A stretch of 56,712 nucleotides of DNA from the NCBI GenBank assembly GCA_910580225.1, contig CAJTXE010000030.1, positions 1 to 56,712 of the forward strand, given 5' to 3'. How positions within the stretch are numbered: position 1 is the stretch's first letter; every line of letters starts with the position of its first letter. Under the pieces are notes generated by a model. It was not told the DNA's origin, searched no databases, and worked only from the letters and a program-made list of their open reading frames with translations. This DNA comes from an uncultured Acetatifactor sp. Its GTDB lineage: Bacteria > Bacillota > Clostridia > Lachnospirales > Lachnospiraceae. Shown piece by piece: positions 1 through 8,740 of the stretch. The position numbers and the translations under genes are program-made.

Positions 1-580
1 TGCCATTGTATTTCAGATGATTGCTGATATAAGGGGGTTTGTCAACAGCTCGATTATGGCCACAAGTCTCACCCGGCATTTCCCCGTTCATAATCTGCAG
101 TTCCCGGATGATGTCATTCCTCCTGCCCTGGCAGCAGACCTTGTTATAATGTGCCTCCATGACCGTGGCCTTCTCCGATGGGAGCAAATCCGCAAAGGAT
201 CGCTGCATCAGATTTGTCTCAATCACATAGATATAAGCCTCTTCATCGGAGATCCCTTCCTTCACGATAGCCGGAATCTCTGCTAGCCCCGCAATCTTGG
301 CCGCATTCTGCCTGTTATGGCCGGAAAGCATTTCATATCCCCTGCCAGCCTTGCGGACGATGACGGGATTCAGTACCCCATGTTCTTTTATGCTCTCCAC
401 CATGTCATCCAGCCGCTGGCCCTCATAAAGGCGGAACGGATGGTCATGGAACGCCTTTATCTTATCCACGGACAGCATCTGTACGCCGCCTGCTGCCATT
501 TCACCAGCCTGTACCGGGGATTCACCGGTCAGCATATCCACGGCATCAAATATCTTCCTTTTCTGCGCGTTAGCCCTCAT
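1..580 (-). CDS. parB: ParB/Spo0J-type partition protein, N-terminal part (cut by window edge)
   Basis: Only the first ~193 residues are present; the C-terminus lies beyond the left edge. The reading begins MRANAQKRKIFDAV and contains the ParB N-terminal signature: a hydrophobic pair before HPFRLYEGQRL, then ESIKEHGVLNPVIVRK, and the SGHNRQNAAKIAGL motif of the CTP/nuclease-like fold, followed by the region leading into the HTH. In the family this protein binds parS-like sites and works with ParA in segregation or maintenance. Its ATG overlaps the parA stop by 11 nt (ATGAGGGCTAA), so the two are translationally coupled. On an ICE the pair probably stabilises the excised circle. Confidence 0.88.
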   Translation of the reverse strand, partial: MRANAQKRKIFDAVDMLTGESPVQAGEMAAGGVQMLSVDKIKAFHDHPFRLYEGQRLDDMVESIKEHGVLNPVIVRKAGRGYEMLSGHNRQNAAKIAGLAEIPAIVKEGISDEEAYIYVIETNLMQRSFADLLPSEKATVMEAHYNKVCCQGRRNDIIRELQIMNGEMPGETCGHNRAVDKPPYISNHLKYNG

Positions 581-1346
581 AAGCGATCACCTCCCCCGCC
601 AGTCTGTCATAAGCCCTGCACGCATTACTCTCAGGCGCATATTCCGCCAGAGGCTCGCTGTAATAAACGGATTCACCCACCTTGACCGTATTCGGGATCT
701 TGCTTTTGAATATCCTGATCTGTCCCTGGAATGTCTCCGCCACCTGCTCCGTGATGGTCTTGCACAGGATCGTCCTGGCATCGCACATCGTGAGCAGGAT
801 CCCTGCCACTTCCAGCGTCCCATTGATTCGGCTCTTAATCTTCTTCACAGTCTTCAGGAAATCCTGCAGCCCCATCATCGCCAGAAGCTGCGGATTCACA
901 GCCACAATCACTTCATCTGCCACCGCCATCGCATTGATATTAAGTGTTCCCAGAGACGGGGATGTGTCAATGAGGATAAAATCATAATCAACCCTCAGCG
1001 GCTCCAATATCGCTGCCAACATCCTCTCACTGCCCATTTCCAACCTCAGCTTTGCTTCCACTGCAGAAAGCCCTATGGATGACGGAATAAAATCCACCCC
1101 GTTCCTCTCCCTGACATATTCCTCACGCCCCGGAAGCTTTTCATCCTCAATCACATCCATCATCAAATCCGCGATTGAGATATCCACATCATCCGCCCCA
1201 AAACAGGTGGTCAGGTTGGACTGTGGATCAAAGTCCACAGCCAAAACCTTTTTTCCCATTTTCCGCAGTGAATACGCCAGATTAAATACCGTCACTGATT
1301 TTCCAACGCCGCCCTTCATTGCTCCTACCATGTATATCTTTCCCAT
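570..1346 (-). CDS. parA: ParA/Soj-type partition ATPase
   Basis: About 258 aa. The deviant Walker A motif KGGVGKS lies at residues 11-17, followed by a Walker A' region (LAVDFDPQSNLT) and Walker B-like FILIDTSPSLG. This is the classic Soj/ParA dimerising ATPase, which moves ParB-bound DNA. The start chosen is ATG at 1346, preceded by GGGGG; a longer reading from 1379 would overlap the upstream gene further and lacks a better ribosome site. It follows the SymE-like gene almost directly and overlaps parB, giving a three-gene unit symE-parA-parB. Confidence is high for the family, moderate for the start. Confidence 0.92.
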   Translation of the reverse strand: MGKIYMVGAMKGGVGKSVTVFNLAYSLRKMGKKVLAVDFDPQSNLTTCFGADDVDISIADLMMDVIEDEKLPGREEYVRERNGVDFIPSSIGLSAVEAKLRLEMGSERMLAAILEPLRVDYDFILIDTSPSLGTLNINAMAVADEVIVAVNPQLLAMMGLQDFLKTVKKIKSRINGTLEVAGILLTMCDARTILCKTITEQVAETFQGQIRIFKSKIPNTVKVGESVYYSEPLAEYAPESNACRAYDRLAGEVIAYEG

Positions 1347-1350
1347 ATCG

Positions 1351-1686
1351 TCATGCCCCCTGTTCCGCATAATTTCCATACTGTGCTTTCCGCTCAGCTA
1401 CAAATTGCGCATGCAGCCTCTCTTTTTCTGCCTCAAACTGCTTTCTGAGAATCGCCGTTTCCCTCTCCATGAACTCCGTCTCGGCTTTTTCCATCGCCGC
1501 CCTCTCCACATCCGGTGTGATGATCAGCCTGCCATTTTCGCAACTGACAGAAACATAATCACCAATTTCAAATCCAAGTTCCTTCAGCCACTGCCCCTTT
1601 AACATAATCGTCGGTGTCGCTTTATACTGATAACCACTCTGTTCATACACCTTCACGCTCCTGCGTGCCTTGACTTTCTTCTGCAT
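1351..1686 (-). CDS. SymE-like SpoVT/AbrB-fold protein with coiled-coil tail
   Basis: About 111 aa. The core (YKATPTIMLKGQWLKELGF, then IGDYVSVSCENGRLIITP) matches the SymE-type swapped-hairpin fold: an 'LxGxWLxxxGF' turn followed by 'V.V..ENGxLIIT'. The C-terminal 50 residues are charged and heptad-like (EKAETEFMERETAILRKQ), so a coiled coil is likely. The start is set by AGGAGG seven bases before ATG at 1686. Escherichia coli SymE is an SOS-linked toxin, but Firmicute ICE homologues may simply be DNA-binding regulators; no antisense RNA was identified here. Its position directly before parA suggests a regulatory role for the partition unit (inference). Confidence 0.7.
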   Translation of the reverse strand: MQKKVKARRSVKVYEQSGYQYKATPTIMLKGQWLKELGFEIGDYVSVSCENGRLIITPDVERAAMEKAETEFMERETAILRKQFEAEKERLHAQFVAERKAQYGNYAEQGA

Positions 1687-1905
1687 CTTCTTTCCTCCTG
1701 ATTGCCATTGTTGTGATGGCCATACAGCACCGGGAGCCACCCGGCAGTCTGCCAAAGGGTAAAAAAATAGACTGCCTCCGCCTGCCATGATTCCTCATTT
1801 CGCAAACTGATTCAGTCCTACCCAAATCGACCATATTCTGTTTTTTACCTCCGGTGCCTTTCCCCACCGGTCATCCGGGACCTCTGTTACACGTTTTGAA
1901 TAGGA

Positions 1906-2301
1906 CTATGCCGCCGAAGCCCGTGTATTTACGGCGCTCTCATGCGGTATCACTATTATCACGCGTTCCCCGGCAGCACCGATCATCAGAAGATGGATGT
2001 CGCCGGAATCGATCAGGGCAGTGACGCCGCCATGGGAAAACTTTCCGCCTACCACGATGCCCTGGGTTTCCGGCAGGTTCTTTCCCTGCCTCCACAGCTT
2101 TGGTTCGTATGGGACATGGGTATAGGTTTTTTTGATCTCCCTATCCGTGGCAAAGCGGGCCGTCCCATACTGGCCGTCCCCGACTGTTTTGGATTTGATC
2201 CCGTCCAGGTTATAGTGGCTGGACAGGAACGTGACCAGTCCTAACAGGGCGAACATCCCCAGTCCTGCACACACCAGAATTATAATCTGTGTCGTCTGCA
2301 T
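1906..2301 (-). pseudogene. VirD4/TraG-type coupling protein, N-terminal fragment
   Basis: About 131 aa. It starts MQTTQIIILVCAG after GAGGAG, has one N-terminal membrane segment, then the conserved VirD4 N-terminal region (VGDGQYGTARFATDREI, a long insert, DIHLLMIGAAG). The family normally continues with the Walker A motif (GxGKT) and some 450 further residues. Here the reading changes at GAAG into ERVIIVIPHESAVNTRASAA and stops. The coupling protein is therefore cut just before its ATPase core and cannot be functional as it stands. An intact copy may lie outside the window, or a neighbouring element may supply it. The 219-bp stretch between its end and the SymE-like gene shows no clear gene. 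Confidence 0.8.
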
Positions 2302-2470
2302 GTTTACTCTCCTCTCTACAAACTCTGACAACAAGCACGATTTTGTTATGTGGACGGCATTTCAGAGTAAATACCACGCCCCTGCACCTGACTGACCAAT
2401 CAACTACCCCATCACCGTTTAGAATTAGGAGAAACAGCCGTTTTCTACAAGGGCTTGGCTGGAAAAACAA

Positions 2471-3454
2471 TCAGGCCATCTGCAGCATCTTTTCCTTCAC
2501 CAACTCCGGAGGCGGCTTTTCCTCTGCCGGAACAGCTTCCATCCCATGTGCCGCCTTGAGATCCTCATTCCAGTCTTTCCAATGGGATAAATACAGTTCC
2601 GTGTCCGGATATCCGGCTTCCGTCAGCTTTTCCTGTATCCGTGCCGCTGCCTCCATCCCTGCTTCATCGTGATCCAGGCACAGATAGATCTTCGTTAAAA
2701 CCGGATAGTCTTTCAGTGTCTGGAACAGTGCCTGGGATCCTACGCCGCACAGGGAGACATAGCTGTGGTTTTTCCAGCCGGCTTTGTTCAGGGAGATATA
2801 AGAGAGCAGGTCAATGGGAGCCTCGAACACATAGACCTCACTGCTTTTCCCGTTCCAGTGGAAGCTGTACCGGGGATCGCTGCTTTCCAGATTTCCCCGA
2901 TAGCTTTTCCCGACTGTGTAGATCCCTTTCTTGTGTGCATGCCTGGCCTTCCCTTCCAGGTCATACCCTACAAAGATAGCATTGTGGTATTGCCGGCTTC
3001 CATCTTTGGACGGCTCCAAGCTTTCATAGATCAGCCTCTTTTCCGCAAAGGCAGACACCACCTCATAGTCCAGCATCCGGCTTTTTAACAGATAGGCGAA
3101 CACCCGCCTCATATTTTCATTGGCGGCAGGCAGGGTAAAGGGACCTCTTGGGACCTCCTCCTGCTTTTTGCTCTGCCGATAGGTCTCTCCCTGTTCACCA
3201 CCAAGGAGCATGCTCACCGCATCTGGAAAGGATTTCCCGTAGTAGTAGATGACAAAGTCAATGGCTGCCCCGCCCTTTCCACCGGAGCCATGGTCATACC
3301 ATCGGTTCCCCCGAATGGTGATGCTGTGGTCACTGGACATCCTCCACTCCGGTCCGGAGCGCAGAAGCCTCTCTCCCTGGCGCTCCAGGAAATCTTTCAG
3401 ATCCACCGTATTGGCGCGTTCCTTCTGTTCCTCCGTAAAATATACATATCCCAT
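2471..3454 (-). CDS. Toprim domain protein of the DUF3991/primase-like type
   Basis: 327 aa. The N-terminal third resembles the DnaG-like zinc-finger/DUF3991 region (a 'RGNRWYDHGSGGKGG.AIDFV' core that here lacks an obvious cysteine quartet). The middle and C-terminal part is a Toprim domain with VYVFEAPIDLLSY (catalytic Glu) and IYLCLDHDEAGMEAA (DxD-type Asp pair). Such proteins are common beside ICE relaxases and are thought to prime complementary-strand synthesis after transfer. The start follows AGGAGG by seven bases. It ends KEKMLQMA, a weak version of the methionine-rich tail shared by many proteins here. The relaxase gene lies 17 bases upstream, so they are probably co-transcribed. Confidence 0.82.
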   Translation of the reverse strand: MGYVYFTEEQKERANTVDLKDFLERQGERLLRSGPEWRMSSDHSITIRGNRWYDHGSGGKGGAAIDFVIYYYGKSFPDAVSMLLGGEQGETYRQSKKQEEVPRGPFTLPAANENMRRVFAYLLKSRMLDYEVVSAFAEKRLIYESLEPSKDGSRQYHNAIFVGYDLEGKARHAHKKGIYTVGKSYRGNLESSDPRYSFHWNGKSSEVYVFEAPIDLLSYISLNKAGWKNHSYVSLCGVGSQALFQTLKDYPVLTKIYLCLDHDEAGMEAAARIQEKLTEAGYPDTELYLSHWKDWNEDLKAAHGMEAVPAEEKPPPELVKEKMLQMA

Positions 3455-3471
3455 CTGTTCGCCTCCTGTCC

Positions 3472-6390
3472 TTACATGGTCTGCTGCGGCTCATGGTCAT
3501 CCTTCTTATGCCCCTGTGCCATCCGCTTCTCCTGCAGTTTCCATCTCCGCTTTCTGTCCATATGCCCCATACCGGAGCCTCCCGATGCCCTCCGGTAATC
3601 TTCCTGAAAGATTCTGGACAGATGGTGCATCAGCCGGGTGGCTGCCAGCACCAGATCCGGATCCCGGAAGGAATCCATATGCTCCAACAAAAACTGTGCA
3701 TAGATATTTCCCTGGGCTGCGGATGCTTCCAGCAGGGGGACTGCCTTTTCCTTATCACGAGGTACTCCCGGCTGGCCGCACAGATAAAGCTTCCCAAGAG
3801 CATACTGGGCGTACTGGTTTCCATTTCCTGCCGACATCTCCAGCCAGCTCACGGCTTCTTCCAGATCCTGCGGCACATCCTTCCGCAAAAGGTACACACT
3901 CCCCAGGCGGTACTGGGCGTATTCATTTCCCTGGAGAGATGCCTGCCGCAATAGTCTGACTGCTTTTTCCATATCTTTGGATACCTCTTCCCCTTTCAGA
4001 TACAGACACCCCAGTGTGTACTGGGCAAATGGCAGATCCTGATCAGCTGCTTCGGTAAGCCAATGGACAGCTTTCTCCACATCTTTTGGTATGTCCTTTC
4101 CTTCCAGATACAACCTTCCAAGACGGTAAGCTGCATATCCGTTCCCTTGTTCCGCTGCTTTCTGCAACAGTTCCACCGCTTTTTCGGTATCCCTCTCCCC
4201 CAGCCGGCCTTCCAAATAGATCTTCGCCAATGCATACTGGGCAGAAACATTTCCTGCATCTGCCGCCTTTTCCAGCCATTCCACAGCCTGACGGATATCT
4301 CCGGTTCCGGTATCCAGCCAGAACTTTCCCAGGGCATACTGGGCATTCCCATTTCCCATCTTTGCAGACAGCTGCCAGTACCGGACAGCCTCTTCCTCAT
4401 CTTTTTCTGTACCGATACCCTGATGCAACATCTGTCCCAGACGGTATTGCAGTTTGTCATCATGGCCCTGTTTCTCCAGAACCAAAAAACCGGAAAATGC
4501 ATTCTGAAAATGAACTTCCGCCTGTGCTGCCGACTTTTCCGTCCCGCTCCCATTCTGAAACATCTTCCCCAGTTCATAACTGGCATAGGGATTATCCTGT
4601 GCGGCAGATGCCTGATACAGAGTAAATGCATGCTCCAAGTCCTTTTCTACACCCTGGCCTCTGGCATACAGACCGGCAAGGGTATACTGGGCATATTTGT
4701 GCTGTTTTTCTGCGGCCTGTCTCAGCCAGACCGCAGCTGTTTCGTTGTCCTGTGTACAGCCAAGACCGGCGAGATACATTTTTCCGATCCGATACTGGAG
4801 GTACGTCTTTTTTCTCTCCGGCAGATCCTTTTCCGCAGACAAAAAGGCCGCCAGCGCTTTGCGGTACCATTCCTGTGCCGTATCCGGATCCGCCTCCACC
4901 CCAAGACCGTCTGCCCACATCCGGCCCAGGTCATACATGGCAAACCCATTCCCTGAATCTGCTTCCTCCTGAAACAGACCCATGGCTTCCGCAAAATCCT
5001 GCGGGATCCTTTCACTCCCGTAAAGATAGCTTCGAGCCAGTTTGTACCGCTTGTTCCATTCTGCTTTTGCAGACCCATTCTCTCCTTCTTCGTAAAACGG
5101 CATTTCTGGTTCCAGCAGGGGATCTTCTGCATTTGTCGCAACGCTCCTGTCTTCCGTGTCTGCAGAAGCTGCTTCCGCTTCCTCCTCCTCATCCGAAATG
5201 GTTTCTTCTTCCAGCTCATCCAGACGGATCCAGGTGTGGTCATTCCCCTGCATGGAAGTTTCACACAAAAAATGGCGATCACCCAGCTTCAGTGCTTCGG
5301 CAATCACCATGTTCTTGATGCTCTTCAATTGTTTCTGACCGGACAGCGGCGGCAGGGACGGAGCCTTTGAGGAATAGGTCATCAGGATCTGATTCTGCCA
5401 TTCACCCCATGCCCGGTAGGCTTCCGCTATCGTTGGATCCTTTGCCAGTTCATCTACAATCTGATCCACCAGACGTTTCACATCCGCTTTCAGATAACCA
5501 TATACCTTTTTTCCTCTGGTATGTTTCAGTCGTTCGGAAAGCAGTTGCAGCTTCTCTCCGATAACTGGATTTTTACATACCCCCTGCATCATCTCCTCTG
5601 TAAGCAGGCACATCCGCTCTGCCGCTTTTTCCTTCAGGCTGTTCCGTGCCAGATTCTGCCCTTCGTAGATCTGTGCAAAGTCCTGGCGGAAGATATCATG
5701 TGCCAGTTCCGAGCGCATGGCTTCAATACCGGCTTTGGTTAGGTATCCGTCATTGTCCTTTGCCGAGTAGACCATCAGATGTACATGGGGATGATGTCCC
5801 TCATTGTGAAAAGCCGCATACCATCTCAAGTCTGCACTGTCAATCTTCATATACTTGCAGAGCATGGCACGTTTGGAACGCAGGAGTGTCATCCACTCTC
5901 TGGCAGAATCATATCCAAGCCTTGCCGCATCCTCCCGGCGCAGGCTGACCACATGGGTCCAGACAGGGCCTTTGTGTTCTGAAACTTCCTTCTGCACCTC
6001 TGCAAGGATCACCGGCTTTCCTGCATCCGTAAACAGGCCATGCTCACCGATCCGTTCCACACGGGGACGGTTCGCCAGGTAATCCACATAATTTTCTTTC
6101 ATCGCTGCCATGTCCAGGTTCCGCTCCAGTGCTTGGGTGATGAACTCTGATGCATTGCCGATGGTAGGATGTTTACGGTAGTCCTCATATTCAAGCATGT
6201 CTTTGGACTCCGGCATATCTTTCAGGAGCTGCCGAATCAGATTTTTCTGTGCAGGAGTAACTGGAAGATTCTTTTTGCTTTCATCCACTTTCTCCACACC
6301 TTCACGGGTACTGATGTAGCGCACATAGTTCTGCAGATGTTCTGGCGGAGCGTCACGGATGTAGCGGCTGGTGAAGATTAGTTTTGCCAT
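3472..6390 (-). CDS. MobP-type relaxase fused to a Sel1-repeat domain
   Basis: About 972 aa, roughly twice the usual length. The N-terminal ~300 residues are a relaxase: MAKLIFTSRYIR start and a histidine triad near residue 200 (HHPHVHLMVYS) typical of HUH-type MOBP relaxases. A linker rich in acidic residues (about 400-440) leads to about 12 consecutive Sel1-like repeats (~35 residues each; 'AQYxLGxLYLxG' and 'A..WLxxAA..GN') up to about residue 900. The relaxase nicks oriT and pilots DNA through the channel; Sel1 arrays bind proteins. The start at 6390 follows GGAGAG; a longer reading from 6435 passes through a terminator hairpin and is unlikely. It ends HEPQQTM. Confidence 0.9.
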   Translation of the reverse strand: MAKLIFTSRYIRDAPPEHLQNYVRYISTREGVEKVDESKKNLPVTPAQKNLIRQLLKDMPESKDMLEYEDYRKHPTIGNASEFITQALERNLDMAAMKENYVDYLANRPRVERIGEHGLFTDAGKPVILAEVQKEVSEHKGPVWTHVVSLRREDAARLGYDSAREWMTLLRSKRAMLCKYMKIDSADLRWYAAFHNEGHHPHVHLMVYSAKDNDGYLTKAGIEAMRSELAHDIFRQDFAQIYEGQNLARNSLKEKAAERMCLLTEEMMQGVCKNPVIGEKLQLLSERLKHTRGKKVYGYLKADVKRLVDQIVDELAKDPTIAEAYRAWGEWQNQILMTYSSKAPSLPPLSGQKQLKSIKNMVIAEALKLGDRHFLCETSMQGNDHTWIRLDELEEETISDEEEEAEAASADTEDRSVATNAEDPLLEPEMPFYEEGENGSAKAEWNKRYKLARSYLYGSERIPQDFAEAMGLFQEEADSGNGFAMYDLGRMWADGLGVEADPDTAQEWYRKALAAFLSAEKDLPERKKTYLQYRIGKMYLAGLGCTQDNETAAVWLRQAAEKQHKYAQYTLAGLYARGQGVEKDLEHAFTLYQASAAQDNPYASYELGKMFQNGSGTEKSAAQAEVHFQNAFSGFLVLEKQGHDDKLQYRLGQMLHQGIGTEKDEEEAVRYWQLSAKMGNGNAQYALGKFWLDTGTGDIRQAVEWLEKAADAGNVSAQYALAKIYLEGRLGERDTEKAVELLQKAAEQGNGYAAYRLGRLYLEGKDIPKDVEKAVHWLTEAADQDLPFAQYTLGCLYLKGEEVSKDMEKAVRLLRQASLQGNEYAQYRLGSVYLLRKDVPQDLEEAVSWLEMSAGNGNQYAQYALGKLYLCGQPGVPRDKEKAVPLLEASAAQGNIYAQFLLEHMDSFRDPDLVLAATRLMHHLSRIFQEDYRRASGGSGMGHMDRKRRWKLQEKRMAQGHKKDDHEPQQTM

Positions 6391-6399
6391 AGTTTCTCT

Positions 6400-6438
6400 C
6401 CAAAAAGAAAAGGTGAAAGTATTGTACCCTTCCACCTT
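6400..6438 (-). terminator. Intrinsic terminator between the AIPR gene and the relaxase
   Basis: Read on the minus strand, AAGGTGGAAG pairs with CTTTCACCTT (10 bp, one G-U) around a nine-base loop and is followed by TTCTTTTT. It closes the AIPR transcription unit but sits directly before the relaxase ribosome site, so relaxase expression needs read-through or a promoter within or just after this hairpin. Confidence 0.7.
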
Positions 6439-6488
6439 GGCCCATCAAGCATCTTATAACAATAACCTTGAGAATATCTTTTTGCATT

Positions 6489-8285
6489 TTATTGATCAAT
6501 GAATCTTTTCATCTCTGTTGTTTTTTCTAATAGATAATCCGTTGTTTCCTTTCTCTCAAATGTCTTTCTATCATTAAAATCAATATTTTCTTGCTCTATA
6601 ATAAAGTCTACAATCTTGCAGAATATTATTGGGTATCGAGAATCATCTTGTAAAATATCAACAATCTTTTGGCAATAACTTTCCATCGCATTAGCATTAA
6701 ACCGTGGAACTTTTTTCCCAGATACATATATTCTAAAAAGCATCATGGCATGATATCTGCACTTATTATACTGCTTATCAATAATATTTTCTGATATTAA
6801 TTTCTCTATTTTATATTGTGTTAAAGAACTTGTATAATATAAAATTGGTTTATCATTTACTTTAAATATTTTTCCTCCTACCTTTTTCACTATCGCACCA
6901 TAATTTCCAGATACTCCGTGAGGATTATCCAAAAACATCGCAGAAACAGATTTTATCTGCTGTGGAATATTAACAATTTTGGTTTTAGGAATTGATTCAA
7001 GCCTATACTGCCCTGTTCTTCTCTCATAATACAACCGCTGAGCTTCATCATAGGTAGTATAGTACGTTTCCAAATTTTTTTGAAAATCAGATAATGCCTC
7101 CAATTGTTCTGGTTTTATAGAGGTTTGGCTATTTGTAGCTTTTGTAATACTGTTGCGTGTAGTTTCATCCTTTGTCCCTATAACTTTTATTGGAATTAAC
7201 AGTTCATCAATATTATCTAAATTTCTATTTTCATAAAGTATGTGACTGGTTTGACAACCATTCACAATTTGGTAATCTGTCAACACAGCCGTCGTTCCTG
7301 TCAATGAAACTTTTTTCGCAATAATAGTAATTCCATTGTTAAGCATGCAAAATGAATTAACATCTAAATTTTGTAATGTACTTAATATGGCCTTATTAAC
7401 AGAATTTCTATTTCCTAAAAAATCTCGTATATTATCATCGAAAACAGGTTTTAACGAATCGCTGTCATTAATAATTATTTTTCGATATTCTTTAAACGGT
7501 ATAACTCCACTATACCCTATACTATCACTATCTTCATCCCCAAACATTACAACACATTTTTCAAATTTAAACTTTGTTGATAACACATTTTTTGTATTCC
7601 GATAAAGTGATTGTATTTCAGTTGCACCACATGGAACAAATTTAATATCTGAAAATATGTTTAACTCTTTTAATTCCGTTTCATACCTTTCAACTAATTT
7701 TTTTAATGTTCTATCTTCAACCCATTTTCCTGTAGTTACATAGTACATTGCCAATTGTGGGTTGGCTTCTATCATACACTCTGCATGCTCATAAATATAT
7801 TCTTTCATTTCAAAAAAGTTCATTATTTCGGATGTGTTAAATTCTGAAATATCATTTGAAAAGAATACTTTAACAAAATTCATAAAATTTAACATTAGTG
7901 CATTGTCAAAAGAAGATGATGTCTTCGCCTGAATGAATACAAATTTAACGTCCAATGAACGATTATTTAAAATTTGAAATTCAATCTCAGATACAGAGGT
8001 AACCAATTTGTGGTTAACAATAATTGCTATACCATCAATTCCTTGGGCATTCTCTCCTGTAGACATATCATTCAATCTAATATCTACAATACCATTTTCT
8101 TTATTTACACAGCAATAATTACAAAAATGTTCAAAAACCTTAATCTGATCCATATTCCCTAATTCAAATGAATTACAAAACTCCCCAAGAAATTTTTTTG
8201 TAATCGGATCCACGATAGTACCTCCTATTCTCAGAATAGTATTATCGTACCAAAATTTCCCTTTCCTTTCAACATAATTAGACAT
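6489..8285 (-). CDS. AIPR-family abortive-infection phage-resistance protein
   Basis: 598 aa. The central region carries the AIPR family hallmark: MLNNGITIIAKKV followed by YQIVNGCQTSHILYENR, then a NSQTSIKPEQLEALSDFQ segment. AIPR proteins (Pfam AIPR, first described for lactococcal abortive infection) act in phage defence; their biochemical activity is poorly known. Composition is strikingly AT-rich compared with the GC-rich genes on both sides, a sign of recent acquisition. It has its own promoter with an operator-like repeat upstream and a terminator downstream. It interrupts the usual order of oriT, RHH protein, relaxase. Unlike most soluble neighbours it has no methionine-rich tail. Confidence 0.85.
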   Translation of the reverse strand: MSNYVERKGKFWYDNTILRIGGTIVDPITKKFLGEFCNSFELGNMDQIKVFEHFCNYCCVNKENGIVDIRLNDMSTGENAQGIDGIAIIVNHKLVTSVSEIEFQILNNRSLDVKFVFIQAKTSSSFDNALMLNFMNFVKVFFSNDISEFNTSEIMNFFEMKEYIYEHAECMIEANPQLAMYYVTTGKWVEDRTLKKLVERYETELKELNIFSDIKFVPCGATEIQSLYRNTKNVLSTKFKFEKCVVMFGDEDSDSIGYSGVIPFKEYRKIIINDSDSLKPVFDDNIRDFLGNRNSVNKAILSTLQNLDVNSFCMLNNGITIIAKKVSLTGTTAVLTDYQIVNGCQTSHILYENRNLDNIDELLIPIKVIGTKDETTRNSITKATNSQTSIKPEQLEALSDFQKNLETYYTTYDEAQRLYYERRTGQYRLESIPKTKIVNIPQQIKSVSAMFLDNPHGVSGNYGAIVKKVGGKIFKVNDKPILYYTSSLTQYKIEKLISENIIDKQYNKCRYHAMMLFRIYVSGKKVPRFNANAMESYCQKIVDILQDDSRYPIIFCKIVDFIIEQENIDFNDRKTFERKETTDYLLEKTTEMKRFIDQ

Positions 8286-8315
8286 TATTTGGCACCTCTT
8301 TATAAAGAATTTCTC

Positions 8316-8359
8316 ATAATATAAAGTGTCCTAAATATTTGTAATAACACTCAGGACAC
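8316..8359 (-). promoter_or_regulatory. Promoter and operator-like inverted repeat of the AIPR gene
   Basis: On the minus strand TTACAA (8339-8344) is 17 bases from TATTAT (8316-8321), a good sigma-A layout. The inverted repeat GTGTCCT/AGGACAC (8326-8332 and 8353-8359) flanks the -35 box and covers the spacer, as expected for a repressor site. The RBS and ATG of the AIPR gene follow about 30 bases downstream. Confidence 0.65.
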
Positions 8360-8373
8360 CTCATATCTATATT

Positions 8374-8658
8374 CTAGAGTACACCCAGCTTCTTCAGCAG
8401 AGCCACGCAGTCCTTCGCTCCCTGCTCATACAGATACAGGCAATCGTGATCCGCCGCCAGCAGGGTCGCCTCCACATAATCCGTGATGGCCTTCTTCACA
8501 TCTTCCGGCAGGTCTTTTGTCTTTTCCTGCATCTCTTTGCTCAGCCTGGCCACCTTTTCCTGCAGCTCCTGGTCCTCCAGCGAATGCTCGTTGCGCTCTC
8601 GCACTGCTGTCTCCGTCATCTCCCGGATCACCATCTCATAGATCTCTTCTCTGTCCAT
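8374..8658 (-). CDS. Small acidic/charged protein of unknown function
   Basis: About 94 aa, beginning MDREEIYEMVIREM after AAGGAG; a longer reading from 8688 would place the ribosome site inside the gene. The sequence is highly charged and predicted almost fully alpha-helical, with heptad-like spacing (LQEKVARLSKEMQEK), then a less charged C-terminal helix ending ALLKKLGVL. I do not recognise the family. It lies between the RHH protein and the AIPR cargo, so before that insertion it would have been next to the relaxase; a relaxosome accessory role is possible but unproven. Confidence 0.6.
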   Translation of the reverse strand: MDREEIYEMVIREMTETAVRERNEHSLEDQELQEKVARLSKEMQEKTKDLPEDVKKAITDYVEATLLAADHDCLYLYEQGAKDCVALLKKLGVL

Positions 8659-8740
8659 TTTCACTTCACTCCTTTTTCCAACCAACATAAATAAAACCGC
8701 CCTGACAGTCCATATGCAAAGTCAATAAAATTATTTCCTT

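Noticed and set aside
1351..1686. Type I toxin SymE with antisense RNA
   Set aside because: The fold matches, but I see no antisense promoter with a clear RNA opposite the start, and the protein has an extra coiled coil; it is kept as SymE-like only.
1687..1990. Group II intron remnant after the VirD4 fragment
   Set aside because: Several short hairpins are present, but no recognisable domain V or reverse-transcriptase sequence; a plain recombination junction is simpler.
4063..4956. 297-codon plus-strand frame and repeated DNA units within the relaxase gene
   Set aside because: The DNA periodicity comes from the Sel1 repeats on the minus strand; the spacing near 108 bases is coding, not a CRISPR or satellite.
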